This document shows positions 19,401 through 27,831 of a DNA stretch of 40,492 nt, piece by piece. Positions within the stretch are counted from its first letter, which is position 1. Each line of letters opens with the position of its first letter. The stretch spans positions 1-40,492 of the forward strand of contig CAILLA010000247.1 in NCBI GenBank assembly GCA_903834925.1, read 5' to 3'. The notes below the pieces were generated by a model, which saw only the letters and a program-made list of their open reading frames with translations, was not told the DNA's origin and did not search any database. This DNA is from an uncultured Schlesneria sp. (GTDB lineage Bacteria; Planctomycetota; Planctomycetia; Planctomycetales; Planctomycetaceae). The position numbers and the translations under genes are program-made.

Positions 19401-21230
19401 CAATCCCTGACGTTCTTCATCTTTTGCCCCAGGCTTGCCAACTTTGGAATGCGTGAAGACTCCGTGACAGCCATAAAGCCAACCGTCTGGTCCCCAGATG
19501 AATGAATTCAGAGTCTCATGCGTGTCCTGCCAGCCGAATCCATCGAGCAGCACCGTCGTTCCAGAAGGAACATCTTTTGGAAACTGAACGCCTCGTTGCG
19601 GAACGGCATTCTCAACCTTGTCAGGAACATCGTCACCGTCGCGATCGGGAATAAACATCAGGTACGGAGCGGCCCCAACCCAGACTCCGCCAAAACCGAG
19701 TTCAAGTCCGCTGACAAGATTCAGCCCTTCGATAAAGATCTTTCTCGATTCGAATGTGCCGTCACCATCTGTATCTTCGAGAATTACGATCTTGTCTTTT
19801 CCCTGTCCGTCTGCCGCGCGGTTCGGATAGGTGTATGCCTCGGCAACCCAGAGACGGCCTCGTTTATCGATCGTGAATGCGATCGGCTGATGAACGAGCG
19901 GTTCGCCTGCAGCCAATTTCACTTGGAATCCATCAGGTACAGTCATGTTTGCGGCAGCGGCTTCAGGCGACAGTCCTTCTGCCATCGCAATCGGCTTTTT
20001 CGGCTGTGCGGCCTTCCATTCCGCCTCCGTGACAGTGGCCACAGATTGGCGAAGAACATGGCAACCCTTCATGCCACCAACGACAATATCGGGAAGCTTA
20101 TCGCCGTTCAGATCACCGACACTCAATTGACGTCCAACGCCTGATTCCCCATCGGCGAGGTACGGAATCCAGTTCACTCCGTCTTTTCCACGGACCAGCT
20201 TGAACCAATAGACAACGGCACCTGCATCCCACATGGGGCTTCTGTCATGGTGCGACCAATAGGTTTTACCGGTTACGATGTCTTTCAGGCCATCGCCATC
20301 GATGTCTTGAAGAGCGACCGTATGTAATTCGGTAAAGAGAACTCCATAGGGATTCTCGTCGGGTTTTTCGCCCATGATCAGATGCCTTTTGAAGCTGATC
20401 TTGTCGCCGTCTTTGACTTGTTCGAACCACGCCAAGCCGAACGCATGAGCCTGCAAGCTGGAGATGACGTCATTATCGCCATCACCATCAATGTCGTAAG
20501 CGAACATGTCACCCCCGCCGGCTCCCGTGAACGCATACTTGTGCAGCGTCCACAACGGATCACCTTCAAGTGATTTGGGTTGCTGCAGCCACCCACCCTT
20601 GAAAAGCACGTCCTGAAGACCGTCGCCGTCGATATCTCCGATGCCAAGTCCGTGGCCGAATGGCGTATCGGCAATCTTTTCACTGATGATGTGCATTGCC
20701 TGAGGCACGAATGGTTGCTTGGGATCAAATTTCAAATAACCAAACACACCATCGGCAGCGAAGACCAGTTCGGGCGATGAATCGCCGACAAGATTGACGA
20801 ATTGCGGTGACTCGTTTCCAACCTGATCAAAGATCTTATGCCGGGTCCAATGCATTTCACGGTTTGGCACCCCCGGATTCACAAAGATAAACCCCGGTGT
20901 TCCCGGCAAGCCCGCCGTCAGCACGTCATTCCAGCCATCGCCATTGAAGTCGTGGACCCACGAAAAGAAATTGTCCGAATAACCAAGGCGATTTTGAGGC
21001 TTGGCAGGATAGATCTCGTGGCGTTGAGTGAACTCAGGTCCTTCCCACCAGTAGGGACCATGCACGATATCGGGGGTACCGTCCTTGTTCAGGTCACCGA
21101 AACCGGCCCCTTCTGAGAAGTATTCGTCGGTCAACTGTTGTCGTTCAAACCGATGAATTTGAAAGTCGTCAGCATCAACTCGGAAAGCCCAGACAGACAA
21201 ACAAACGAAAACAATTGTGGAACGACGCAT
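16491..21230 (-). CDS. Giant secreted FG-GAP / membrane-bound dehydrogenase / haem-binding fusion protein
   Basis: The protein has 1579 residues. After a signal peptide (MRRSTIVFVCLSVWAFRVDA) comes an FG-GAP/VCBS-type propeller region with many DxDGDGxxD calcium-like loops (about 35-400). The planctomycete 'membrane-bound dehydrogenase' propeller follows (about 430-830; landmarks PDGFQVKLAAGEPLVHQP, FIWGPDGWLYGCHG, VYLIDWYDKNACHRTNP). Next are alpha-helical HEAT-like repeats (about 860-1260) and the haem-binding module with CSACH at about 1293-1297 and GPDITGSNRANIDYLLENIL. A C-terminal jelly-roll-like domain (about 1450-1575) resembles sugar-binding modules. A periplasmic oxidoreductase acting on sugars is the usual guess; the substrate is unknown. 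It follows the ceramidase-like gene by 135 bases on the same strand. Confidence 0.92.
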   Translation of the reverse strand: MRRSTIVFVCLSVWAFRVDADDFQIHRFERQQLTDEYFSEGAGFGDLNKDGTPDIVHGPYWWEGPEFTQRHEIYPAKPQNRLGYSDNFFSWVHDFNGDGWNDVLTAGLPGTPGFIFVNPGVPNREMHWTRHKIFDQVGNESPQFVNLVGDSSPELVFAADGVFGYLKFDPKQPFVPQAMHIISEKIADTPFGHGLGIGDIDGDGLQDVLFKGGWLQQPKSLEGDPLWTLHKYAFTGAGGGDMFAYDIDGDGDNDVISSLQAHAFGLAWFEQVKDGDKISFKRHLIMGEKPDENPYGVLFTELHTVALQDIDGDGLKDIVTGKTYWSHHDRSPMWDAGAVVYWFKLVRGKDGVNWIPYLADGESGVGRQLSVGDLNGDKLPDIVVGGMKGCHVLRQSVATVTEAEWKAAQPKKPIAMAEGLSPEAAAANMTVPDGFQVKLAAGEPLVHQPIAFTIDKRGRLWVAEAYTYPNRAADGQGKDKIVILEDTDGDGTFESRKIFIEGLNLVSGLELGFGGVWVGAAPYLMFIPDRDGDDVPDKVENAVPQRGVQFPKDVPSGTTVLLDGFGWQDTHETLNSFIWGPDGWLYGCHGVFTHSKVGKPGAKDEERQGLNAGVWRYHPTRHQFEVFSHGTSNPWGVDFNDRGQAFITACVIPHLWHMVQGGRYHRQGGQHFNPYTFDDIKTIADHAHYVGNLADHAWWGHEPHAPADTLAAGGGHAHCGAMIYLGDNWPAKYRNQIYMHNVHGNRINECLLEPSGSGYIGKRAPDTMIANDRWFRGINLKYGPDGSVYLIDWYDKNACHRTNPEIWDRTNGRVYNIAYGNVDKATKEAQQKALKTLSSGNLQGLLDLLDHPNEWYVRMARHLLQEQMAEAQTSSRKFLGDTADQVPSILQSKLKTADGVAQKLRILWTIHSLYGINSDWTQLMLLAAGPESEYLRAWGVQLELEDRTASPSFLLLMTDLAKSDPSPVVRLYLASALQRLPLDQRWSLAEALLSHGEDSNDHNLPLVIWYGVEPLVAADPARAISIAKSAKIEKVARFIVRRAASTNEPLDAAVAWLSESSEPGTTTMLLDEINKAFEGRVNIPQPSAWTPAYEKLLKTDDAKIRTKADQIAVAFGDKRILPRMRSILADTKSPLDQRQRALELIVKGRDSEAAGAILATLDDTALRGSAIRALAAYDDTKIPPAILSRYGKLTDSEKRDAINTLVGRPTYAAKLFDAIEKGDVARTDVHAYHVQQLLGFKDESLGKRIKSVWGEIRPTASDKLALIAKYKTAFTPAQLKTADLSNGRRLFAKTCSACHLLFGEGGKIGPDITGSNRANIDYLLENILDPSAIVGKDYRMTIIATHDGRVISGLIQKETDSAVTLRTINDTVVVAKTDIDDRKLSELSLMPEGQLNQLTPNEQRDLIAYLGTPNQVSLRGPKAPIDPKTGKVPNALEGEAMKIVGKTGGNAASQGMGGFPKDKWSGTDHLWWTGAAPGARLELEFPVTADGAYDIEIVLTMARDYGIVQLMIDGEALGGPVDCYDVDVVTTGVQSYGPKKLTAGTHKLGLQIIGTNPNAAKGYMVGVDYLRLLKKVDQK

Positions 21231-21365
21231 ATTGAGAATCTCGGTTATTGAGGGGAGGACCAGGTCAGAGCAACGCCAGGGTTTTTCGGGAACAGTAGTT
21301 TGTTATCGTAAAAATGAAAAAAACAGAGGCCGGATACCTTTACACCTGCGGCGTTGTTTCAAGCT

Positions 21366-22736
21366 TCACTTCAGTAATTTGCCGATCGCCTTTAAGAGCA
21401 CCGCTTCTGCCTCCGGTGCAGTTCGCGAGACATTACTGGTTTCATAGCCCCCTTGCCCATAAGCGATTGCCGTCCCGATGTAACCGGCTCCGTAGTCACC
21501 GTAGCCTGCGGTACAGACAAAACGATCGGGCCGCATTTTCTGTGCGGCAAGTTGGTACTCGATGAAGATCTCTCCAGGCAGGTTGAGGATAACCGCTTGA
21601 CCGAATCGCAGACAACTGAGCTCGATCGTTTGTTTGGCCATGACTCGTTTCGCGTACGCGATATCCTTGGCAGCCCGAATACGTTCCAACGGCTTCGCCG
21701 TTTCATCGAGCAGCACTTTTTCGATGTCTGTCAGATTCAACAGCCGGTCTCGCAACGGCAGCACGACCGGTTCGACTCGCCACTCGATGTCTGCGGCGGA
21801 GATCGGAACTCGTTTTGTGTTTTTCCACGCCTGCTCCATTCCTGCAGCCAGCCGCTGCGTCAATTCGATTCGTGCTTCCGGCGAGCCGTTGTTGTACTTC
21901 CCAGCGGCGACATTTCCTCCGGCACCATTAAAGTGAACATGAAACAATTTCGGTTCCGCTCGATCACGTGTGGCTCGCGCGAGGCCAACAAAGTCGGAAC
22001 TGACAGCCCCTTTTCCATAATGGCTTTGCGGATGAGTGGCGTAATAGGTGATCGAAATCAATGGTGATTCACCATTCCAGAAGCTGAGCAATTTCAGCTC
22101 AGGATCGATCACTCCTTCCGGTGCAGCAATGGCGTCGGGATCTTTGCACGAACTCAAACGGACAAGTTTCACTTTCCCGTCATCACCGAGAATTCGACGA
22201 TTGGATGCGACTCGATCAACTTTCGCCTGCCCCGTCCCAATATGAGTAAAGGGCTGAGCCGACGCGAGAGATCCCTTCACGGCTGATTCCAGTCGCTTGA
22301 GGACATCTTTCACGAAAGGAACATTGCAAGCTTTGTTTTCGATTCCCAATGGGGTCAGTAATTCGAGTTCGCTCAAGTCAAAGCCAGGAGCGTCGTGCTG
22401 ATGCAGTGCATGAACGGCGACGCGAGATGGTGAAGTTCCCGCCCCTTTTGCCAACGTTTCTCGCCAAGCGTCATAGCCCGAATTACCAAGCCCGACAAAG
22501 TCAACGGCGCAAAGAACAATCGGGTCCGCCGCACCTAGGATGACCACTCCGCGAACAAATAGCGGGTCATCAATTTTGGAAGCCTCCGGAACAAACCCCT
22601 CGCAGAGTGCTGAACCGAGTGGAGGAGTCACATCGAGTTGAAACGTTGCGACCCGTAGCGACTGAGCTTCCGCAGATTGGAATGTCACAAAGCAGAACAG
22701 AAAACCCACAAACAGGACGATTGGACGAGTCAACAT
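21366..22736 (-). CDS. Secreted neutral/alkaline ceramidase N-terminal-like protein
   Basis: The 456-residue protein has a signal peptide (MLTRPIVLFVGFLFCFVTFQSAEAQ) and the start of the ceramidase fold, FQLDVTPPLGSALCEG. His residues in HALHQHDAPG (109, 112, 114) and in YYATHPQSHYGKG match the zinc-site regions of neutral ceramidase, and FNGAGGNVAAGKYN occupies the place of the catalytic-loop motif. It is shorter than true ceramidases (about 650-750) and lacks their C-terminal immunoglobulin-like part, so amidase activity on a lipid is a possibility, not a conclusion. GGAGA at 22741-22745 (minus strand) supports the ATG at 22736. The cyclase-family gene ends 45 bases upstream, so the two form an operon. 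Confidence 0.85.
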   Translation of the reverse strand: MLTRPIVLFVGFLFCFVTFQSAEAQSLRVATFQLDVTPPLGSALCEGFVPEASKIDDPLFVRGVVILGAADPIVLCAVDFVGLGNSGYDAWRETLAKGAGTSPSRVAVHALHQHDAPGFDLSELELLTPLGIENKACNVPFVKDVLKRLESAVKGSLASAQPFTHIGTGQAKVDRVASNRRILGDDGKVKLVRLSSCKDPDAIAAPEGVIDPELKLLSFWNGESPLISITYYATHPQSHYGKGAVSSDFVGLARATRDRAEPKLFHVHFNGAGGNVAAGKYNNGSPEARIELTQRLAAGMEQAWKNTKRVPISAADIEWRVEPVVLPLRDRLLNLTDIEKVLLDETAKPLERIRAAKDIAYAKRVMAKQTIELSCLRFGQAVILNLPGEIFIEYQLAAQKMRPDRFVCTAGYGDYGAGYIGTAIAYGQGGYETSNVSRTAPEAEAVLLKAIGKLLK

Positions 22737-22781
22737 ATTGTCTCCATTCGATTTTGATCGAGGTCAGTCATCTTCCAACGT

Positions 22782-23717
22782 CTATTTGTTACGAGGAAGG
22801 ACGGCAAACAACCTGGTTGGACCACCGGTCCCTGTCGTGATCTTAATGGGGGCGACGATCAGGAAAAAGTTGCGAGCCGGAAGTTTGTCAAGTTGCGCAA
22901 CGTTTTCCAAACCATACCGACCTGCTCCATTGATCACGTGATGAACGATGAAGTCTTTCGACGGTCCATGATCGATGCTCAACGTGTCGATTCCAACGCC
23001 GCGAATTTGGCGTTCCTTGACAAGCCACCGTGCGGCCTCGGCGGAAAAGCCCGGAAAGTGCATTTTTCCCTGGAGATCCTGATTTCGATAGCGAACATTG
23101 CTGTCCCAGAACCGATTCCAACCGGTCTTTAAGAGTACGATCGCCCGCATTGGAATGGGACCATTGGCCTGTTCCCAATTCATCACGTCGGCAACGGTGA
23201 GCCGATAATCGGGATCAGCCTCGGCAGCCATCAATATATCGAGAACAACACCGGGAGCAAAAAGATCAGTCGGCTTGATTTCTTCCAGACTTGGCTGCCC
23301 CTGTTCAAAATGGCACGGGGCGTCAATGTGTGTTCCAAAATGTTCTGGCATCGCAAAAGATTTCGAAAGGACTCCATTTTTCTCGATCGTTGCAATCGTC
23401 TTTAACTCAAACGGCTGATAATCGTCACCGGGCCAGAACGGACTCTTATTGTTAAGTTCATGAGTGAGATCGACGAGTTGAACATCCCCTGTGGCTAACT
23501 GTTCTAGCGTAACACTCCGTACGGAATCAAATTTTGCAACGAAATCCTGCGCTCGCGCAGAAACAGTTAACATGAATACCGAAAAAACGGACGCGAAAAA
23601 AAAGCAGGCAAATTGAGTTTGACCGTTTGATCTCTTTTGTTGCTGGCGCAACAAAGGGTAGAAATGGACTTTCGAGCCGGTTTGACTATCGATTTTTGGC
23701 AAAATTGAATTCAGCAT
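22782..23717 (-). CDS. Exported cyclase-family (kynurenine formamidase-like) metal hydrolase
   Basis: The 311-residue protein matches the cyclase/kynurenine formamidase family (PF04199). The family metal motif HxGTHxDxPxH is present with one variation as HFGTHIDAPCHF (His126, His130, Asp132, His136), preceded by the DLTHELNNKSPFWPGDD block typical of the N-terminus of the fold. Members hydrolyse N-formyl or cyclic amides and related compounds; the substrate here is unknown. A hydrophobic export signal (CFFFASVFSVFMLTVSARA) sits after an unusually long basic leader of about 35 residues. I keep the ATG at 23717 because GGGAG lies six bases before it. It is the first gene of a minus-strand operon with the ceramidase-like gene, divergent from the alpha/beta-hydrolase gene 258 bases away. 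Confidence 0.92.
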   Translation of the reverse strand: MLNSILPKIDSQTGSKVHFYPLLRQQQKRSNGQTQFACFFFASVFSVFMLTVSARAQDFVAKFDSVRSVTLEQLATGDVQLVDLTHELNNKSPFWPGDDYQPFELKTIATIEKNGVLSKSFAMPEHFGTHIDAPCHFEQGQPSLEEIKPTDLFAPGVVLDILMAAEADPDYRLTVADVMNWEQANGPIPMRAIVLLKTGWNRFWDSNVRYRNQDLQGKMHFPGFSAEAARWLVKERQIRGVGIDTLSIDHGPSKDFIVHHVINGAGRYGLENVAQLDKLPARNFFLIVAPIKITTGTGGPTRLFAVLPRNK

Positions 23718-23975
23718 GAGAGGCTCCCGTTACTGATCTTCGTTTTCTGTGCTGCTGATTGAGTTTGAATTAACGAATGTATCTTGTTGACAAACGTCGA
23801 ACAAAACAATGATTCGACAATCCGGGCGAGCAATTCTTGCATTCCCGATGATCGACAGTATTCAGGCTGTCACGAAGTTGTGTATCCTACTTTTTTGAAC
23901 TGCGGAAGAAATTCGAAGTCTCGATCGTTCTCCACAGCGAGTCAATGTTCCCCTTGATGCAATAGAAAGAATCAC

Positions 23976-24902
23976 GTGTTACAACAGCGATTGCGCTTGC
24001 TCAGCGTCTTCATTCTTTTTTCCGCGTTAATGATGGCGACATCCGTCGTCGCCCAAGAGGCTAAACCGTCGATTGTTAAACCGATCTGGCCAGCGAAGCC
24101 ACCTGGCGACACGGTAGAACTCCCTCCCGAGCAGGACGTCACCAAGCCCGATGCCAAAGACGCTGGTGGCAAGCGGATTATTCGACTGACCAACGTCTCC
24201 ATTCCGACCATCTCGATTTACCGACCGTCGAAGGAAACGGATACCGGGACGTCAGTCATCATCTGCCCTGGTGGTGGCCATTCAATCCTTGCCTTCAACC
24301 ATGAAGGAACGGAGACCGCCGAATGGCTGACGACCCTCGGCGTGACAGGAATCGTGTTGAAGTACCGCGTTCCAACTCGTACCCCCAATGGCGATCGCTG
24401 GAAGGCCGCCGTCCAGGATGCTCAGCGGGCAGTTAGCCTGGTTCGCAGCCAGGCCAAGGAATTGGAGCTGGACCCGAAGCGAATCGGAATTCTCGGGTTT
24501 TCAGCAGGCGGTGAAACGGCAGGTCTCACTTCGTACTTCTCCCAACGACAATACGAAAAAGTTGATGCCGTCGACGACGTCTCATTCCGACCCGACTTTT
24601 CCATGCTGATCTACCCTGCATATTTTGAGAAAAAGGGAGAACCGACCAGGATGCGTGAAGACGTGACCATCACCAGGGACGCACCACCGACGTTCCTGGT
24701 ACATGCATGGGATGATCCCGTCACCGTTTTCAGCAGTCTGCATATTGCGACCGAGTTGAAAAAAGTGAACGTTCCGACGGAACTTCACGTTTATGCGACG
24801 GGAGGCCACGGTTACGGGATGCGAGACACTGGCGAACCGGTCAATACCTGGCCGCAACGAGCTGGTGAATGGCTCAAGCGTCAGGGGCTTTTGAAACGCT
24901 AG
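23976..24902 (+). CDS. Secreted alpha/beta-hydrolase (acetyl-esterase-like)
   Basis: The 308-residue protein has a signal peptide and a Pro-rich linker, then an alpha/beta-hydrolase domain from about 70. The oxyanion region is CPGGGHSILAFNHEG; the nucleophile elbow is GFSAGG with Ser176; HAWDDPVT (Asp246 or Asp247) and TGGHGYGM (His278) complete the triad. This layout is common in planctomycete esterases annotated as acetyl xylan esterase or BD-FAE-like and acting on acetylated or feruloylated sugars. I chose the GTG at 23976 because without it the signal peptide is lost; internal ATGs at residues 19-20 fall within the hydrophobic core. The gene is transcribed divergently from the cyclase operon. 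A hairpin lies after its stop. Confidence 0.9.
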   Translation: MLQQRLRLLSVFILFSALMMATSVVAQEAKPSIVKPIWPAKPPGDTVELPPEQDVTKPDAKDAGGKRIIRLTNVSIPTISIYRPSKETDTGTSVIICPGGGHSILAFNHEGTETAEWLTTLGVTGIVLKYRVPTRTPNGDRWKAAVQDAQRAVSLVRSQAKELELDPKRIGILGFSAGGETAGLTSYFSQRQYEKVDAVDDVSFRPDFSMLIYPAYFEKKGEPTRMREDVTITRDAPPTFLVHAWDDPVTVFSSLHIATELKKVNVPTELHVYATGGHGYGMRDTGEPVNTWPQRAGEWLKRQGLLKR

Positions 24903-24941
24903 TTTTTGGTCGCAATGAAATCGCAATGAAAAGAGTCAGGT

Positions 24942-24973
24942 GCCACTGGCGGCAGCTTTGTGCTCCCAGTGGC
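24942..24973. repeat. GCCACTGG/CCAGTGGC hairpin repeat
   Basis: Perfect 8-bp inverted arms at 24942-24949 and 24966-24973 around a 16-base loop, 40 bases after the hydrolase stop. The arms share the word GTGCCACTG (24940-24948) with the larger structure at 33869-33966, so this looks like a member of one intergenic hairpin family. It could also terminate the hydrolase transcript, though there is no T-run. Confidence 0.6.
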
Positions 24974-25000
24974 TTCAAATCGGTTCCCAAATTCTAAGAG

Positions 25001-25028
25001 CATAGTCGAGCGACGACGCTCGACTATG
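25001..25028. repeat. Perfect 12-bp hairpin just before the ABC binding-protein gene
   Basis: CATAGTCGAGCG at 25001-25012 and its exact complement at 25017-25028 are separated by ACGA. The hairpin ends 14 bases before the ATG at 25043, where the ribosome binding site would be; no purine-rich site is visible in the remaining gap. It could modulate translation, or it may be a dispersed repeat that happens to end here. Confidence 0.75.
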
Positions 25029-25042
25029 GCACACATCGCGAA

Positions 25043-26131
25043 ATGGCAGACTCTGTGAACAATCGTTCGGCGGTTCTCATTCCCGTATTTGCGGCTTTGG
25101 TGCTGGCGGGATTATGGCTGAGCATCCTGCCTGGTTCAGGCTCCGACGCGAAGACTCTGGTGGTCTACTGTGCTCATGATCGCATCTTTGCCGAGCAGGT
25201 ACTGGACGATTTTTCTAATGAGACCGGAATTCGGGTGCAGGCGCGCTACGACACTGAAGCCACCAAGTCGCTTGGCCTGATCAATCTGATTGTTCAAGAA
25301 CGGGCGCAGCCTCGGTGCGATCTCTTTTGGAATAACGAACTGCTGGGAATGGTCGAACTGCAACAACAACGATTGCTGGAACCTTATCGAGGTTCTAGCT
25401 GGCAACGAATGCCTGAACGTTACCGCGACACCGATGGCTACTGGGTCGGTTTTGCGGCTCGAATGCGGGTTTACATCGTCAATAGCCACCAAGCCTCAGC
25501 GACGGAAGAAACATTAGATACATTGTTTTCGCTGGAACCCTCGCGGGTCGCCATGGCGAAACCATTGTTTGGGACGACATTAACCCATTACACCGTCCTG
25601 TGGCATTTATGGGGAGGAGATCGGCTGAAGATTTGGCATCGTGACCTTCGTCTGCGAGGGTTACGAGAAGTTGATGGAAACGCAGCCGTCAAAGACATTG
25701 TTGCTCAAGGGACCTGCGACGCAGGACTGACTGACACCGACGATGTTTTCGTGGCCCTCGACGACGAGCGACCTGTCGAAATGTTTCCAATTCGTGTCGC
25801 GAACGATCCCGCTCAAAAACAACCCTCGGAGGCGGCGAATAATGCACGTAATTATACAATCTGTATTCCAAACACAGTCGGGATTATCAAAGGAACAAAG
25901 CACCTCGAAGCGGCTCAGCGGCTGGCTGATTACCTGGCCTCAGCCAAAGTAGAGATCGCCCTTGCCAGGTCCAAATCACGACAGATTCCACTTGGCCCGA
26001 TCGAGGTGAATGATCTACCTGACGATGTGAAAAAGCTTGTCGAGTGGTCGCGCGATGGAATCGATCTACGCTTGCTCTTGTCCGCTCGTCGCGAATGCCT
26101 GGCATGGCTGAAAACCGAGTACCTGAAGTGA
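25043..26131 (+). CDS. ABC transporter substrate-binding protein, ferric-iron (FbpA/FutA-like) type
   Basis: The 362-residue protein has one N-terminal membrane segment (about 9-28, AVLIPVFAALVLAGLWLS) and no lipobox, so it is either cleaved or membrane tethered. The mature part begins TLVVYCAHDRIFAEQVLDDF followed by FSNETGIRVQARYDTEATKSLGLINLI, the typical opening of ferric/sulfate-type periplasmic binding proteins (PBP type 2 fold). GLTDTDDVFVALDDERPVEM and YTICIPNTVGIIKGTKHLEAAQRLADYL are later family landmarks. Ligand is inferred to be an iron complex or another oxyanion/metal; the Tyr residues used by FbpA for iron cannot be confirmed by eye. The permease gene follows after 28 bases. 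Confidence 0.9.
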   Translation: MADSVNNRSAVLIPVFAALVLAGLWLSILPGSGSDAKTLVVYCAHDRIFAEQVLDDFSNETGIRVQARYDTEATKSLGLINLIVQERAQPRCDLFWNNELLGMVELQQQRLLEPYRGSSWQRMPERYRDTDGYWVGFAARMRVYIVNSHQASATEETLDTLFSLEPSRVAMAKPLFGTTLTHYTVLWHLWGGDRLKIWHRDLRLRGLREVDGNAAVKDIVAQGTCDAGLTDTDDVFVALDDERPVEMFPIRVANDPAQKQPSEAANNARNYTICIPNTVGIIKGTKHLEAAQRLADYLASAKVEIALARSKSRQIPLGPIEVNDLPDDVKKLVEWSRDGIDLRLLLSARRECLAWLKTEYLK

Positions 26132-26159
26132 GACCGCTTCTTCCAATGAGAATGATTCA

Positions 26160-27626
26160 ATGAGTCTCGCATTGGCTTGTTGGTGGACGCTGGCGCGAAC
26201 CATCCTGATTTGCATGGTGGCGTGGCCGCTTTGTGTCGGAATCGAACGATGGATTCGACGAGTTTCCGACGGATGGCGGTCTTTTGCATTCGGTCTCTTA
26301 CTGGCACCGTTCCTCTTTCCCGAGTTACTTGTTGGCTACGCGTATCGCAGTCTTGCGTTATCATCGCCTCGACTGGCTGAAGGATTGTGCTTCAGCCTAT
26401 TGCTGTTTCGGATCGTTCCCGTAGGAGTGATTACGCTAAACGCATCACCGTCGGCTCTGGCAAGTTTCTCGGCGATACACTGCCGTTGGCTATTATGGCG
26501 AGCAAGTCCATCGTCATTTCGCGAAGTCTGGCAACTTCTGTTGTGCCTCTGGCATGGGCCGGTCCGCCGCGCTTTCCCCGCGTTGGGTTTGATGAGCCTC
26601 GTCGCATTTCAGGAATTTGAGCTGGCAGCCCTCTTGCAAACGGCTAGTTGGACCGACTGGTTCATTGCGGCTAAGCGACTGGGACTTGATCGCAACGAAA
26701 TGTTGAAACAGTCCATGTGGCCGGTGTTGATGCAATCGCCATTAATCGCCGGTGTGATTTACTGGACCGTTCGGGAACACGATGCAAGTTCCGAACAAAA
26801 TGATGAGCTTGCATCATCGAGCATATTCGGCAGGGTGACCATATTTTATCTTTTGCTGGCATTCGTTTGTGGATGCCTCATTCCCATCGGGTTTCTCTCG
26901 ACGAATCTTCTCAGCGGAATAAGACTGATCGCCAGCCAGCGAACACAATTGACCGGCCTGTTGCATGAGATGGCCATTGCTGCTGCGGTCAGCATATGCG
27001 CGGGAGTGACAGCGTGGTCGTTAAGCCACTGGTTGACCTCAATTCGAAAACAGGAGTGGTTTCGAATCAGTCTTCGGGGATTTCTGTTACCGGGGTTGGC
27101 GGGCTCATTGCTATTGAGTCTTGCCACCGGCGCAGTTTTCCAACTTTCGTGGCTTCGCCCATTCTATGACACCCCCCTTCCCTGGGTCCTTGTTTTGATC
27201 GTCTGGTTATTACCACGAGCGGTGCTGGCCCAACTGTGGATTCGTTTCACCTGCCAGACTGAGGGCCTTCACCTGGCTGAATTAATGGCCCAAAGCCGGC
27301 CACTAATGAACGGCACAATGAACGAAGAAAGCAACAAGACATCAACCAGTTCAACGAATCATCACGCTTCATCGCTACGCTTCCGCCTGCGAGATCAGCC
27401 CCGATTGCTAGCGATCGGATTACTCTGTTACTGGGGTTATCTGGATCTTTCCTCCGCTTATTTACTGGCACCTTCAGGAATGCCATCGGGGCTGGTACGC
27501 CTTTACAATTTCATGCACTTCGGCCGGACATCAGCGCTTTCCGCTGAAGCCACGTTGTTCTTTGGGTTCCCGATCGTCGCAGCCTGGTTCGTGCTATTGA
27601 TCCAACGTACGCGATCAACTCTTTGA
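26160..27626 (+). CDS. ABC transporter permease, FbpB-like
   Basis: The 488-residue integral membrane protein has about 11-12 hydrophobic segments. The ABC permease coupling loop (EAA motif) appears as AAKRLGLDRNEMLKQSMWPV at about residues 169-188; a second, weaker coupling loop lies near RLYNFMHFGRTSALSAEATL. This fits the fused two-half permeases of ferric transporters (FbpB, about 500-550 residues). The predicted cytoplasmic region around 375-405 is Ser/Thr/Asn rich. The first half is more divergent than usual. It lies between the binding protein and the ATPase, with 205 bases to the latter (27627-27831), a gap containing a T-run and nothing else I recognise. Confidence 0.82.
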   Translation: MSLALACWWTLARTILICMVAWPLCVGIERWIRRVSDGWRSFAFGLLLAPFLFPELLVGYAYRSLALSSPRLAEGLCFSLLLFRIVPVGVITLNASPSALASFSAIHCRWLLWRASPSSFREVWQLLLCLWHGPVRRAFPALGLMSLVAFQEFELAALLQTASWTDWFIAAKRLGLDRNEMLKQSMWPVLMQSPLIAGVIYWTVREHDASSEQNDELASSSIFGRVTIFYLLLAFVCGCLIPIGFLSTNLLSGIRLIASQRTQLTGLLHEMAIAAAVSICAGVTAWSLSHWLTSIRKQEWFRISLRGFLLPGLAGSLLLSLATGAVFQLSWLRPFYDTPLPWVLVLIVWLLPRAVLAQLWIRFTCQTEGLHLAELMAQSRPLMNGTMNEESNKTSTSSTNHHASSLRFRLRDQPRLLAIGLLCYWGYLDLSSAYLLAPSGMPSGLVRLYNFMHFGRTSALSAEATLFFGFPIVAAWFVLLIQRTRSTL

Positions 27627-27831
27627 CCAGCAGAAACGAAACATTGGTCCCATTCGTCTTATCGGTCCCATCAGTACGATTCCTCATTCCCAGATTTTTC
27701 GACGCATCAAATTTTTTTTGTCGTTCTTCACGCCGGCGCATGGACTTGCGAAACAAACCGGGCTACAATTATGTCATTCCGTCTATAATTTCATCGTGCA
27801 ACGATTCGGCTAGAACTATTCAGGATTCATC

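Noticed and set aside
19518-20144. 208-codon frame on the plus strand
   Set aside because: It is antisense to the strongly supported dehydrogenase gene; composition (Arg/Ser/Ile rich) fits a shadow.
21453-22067. 204-codon frame on the plus strand
   Set aside because: Antisense to the ceramidase-like gene, which has signal peptide and family motifs; the antisense frame has none.
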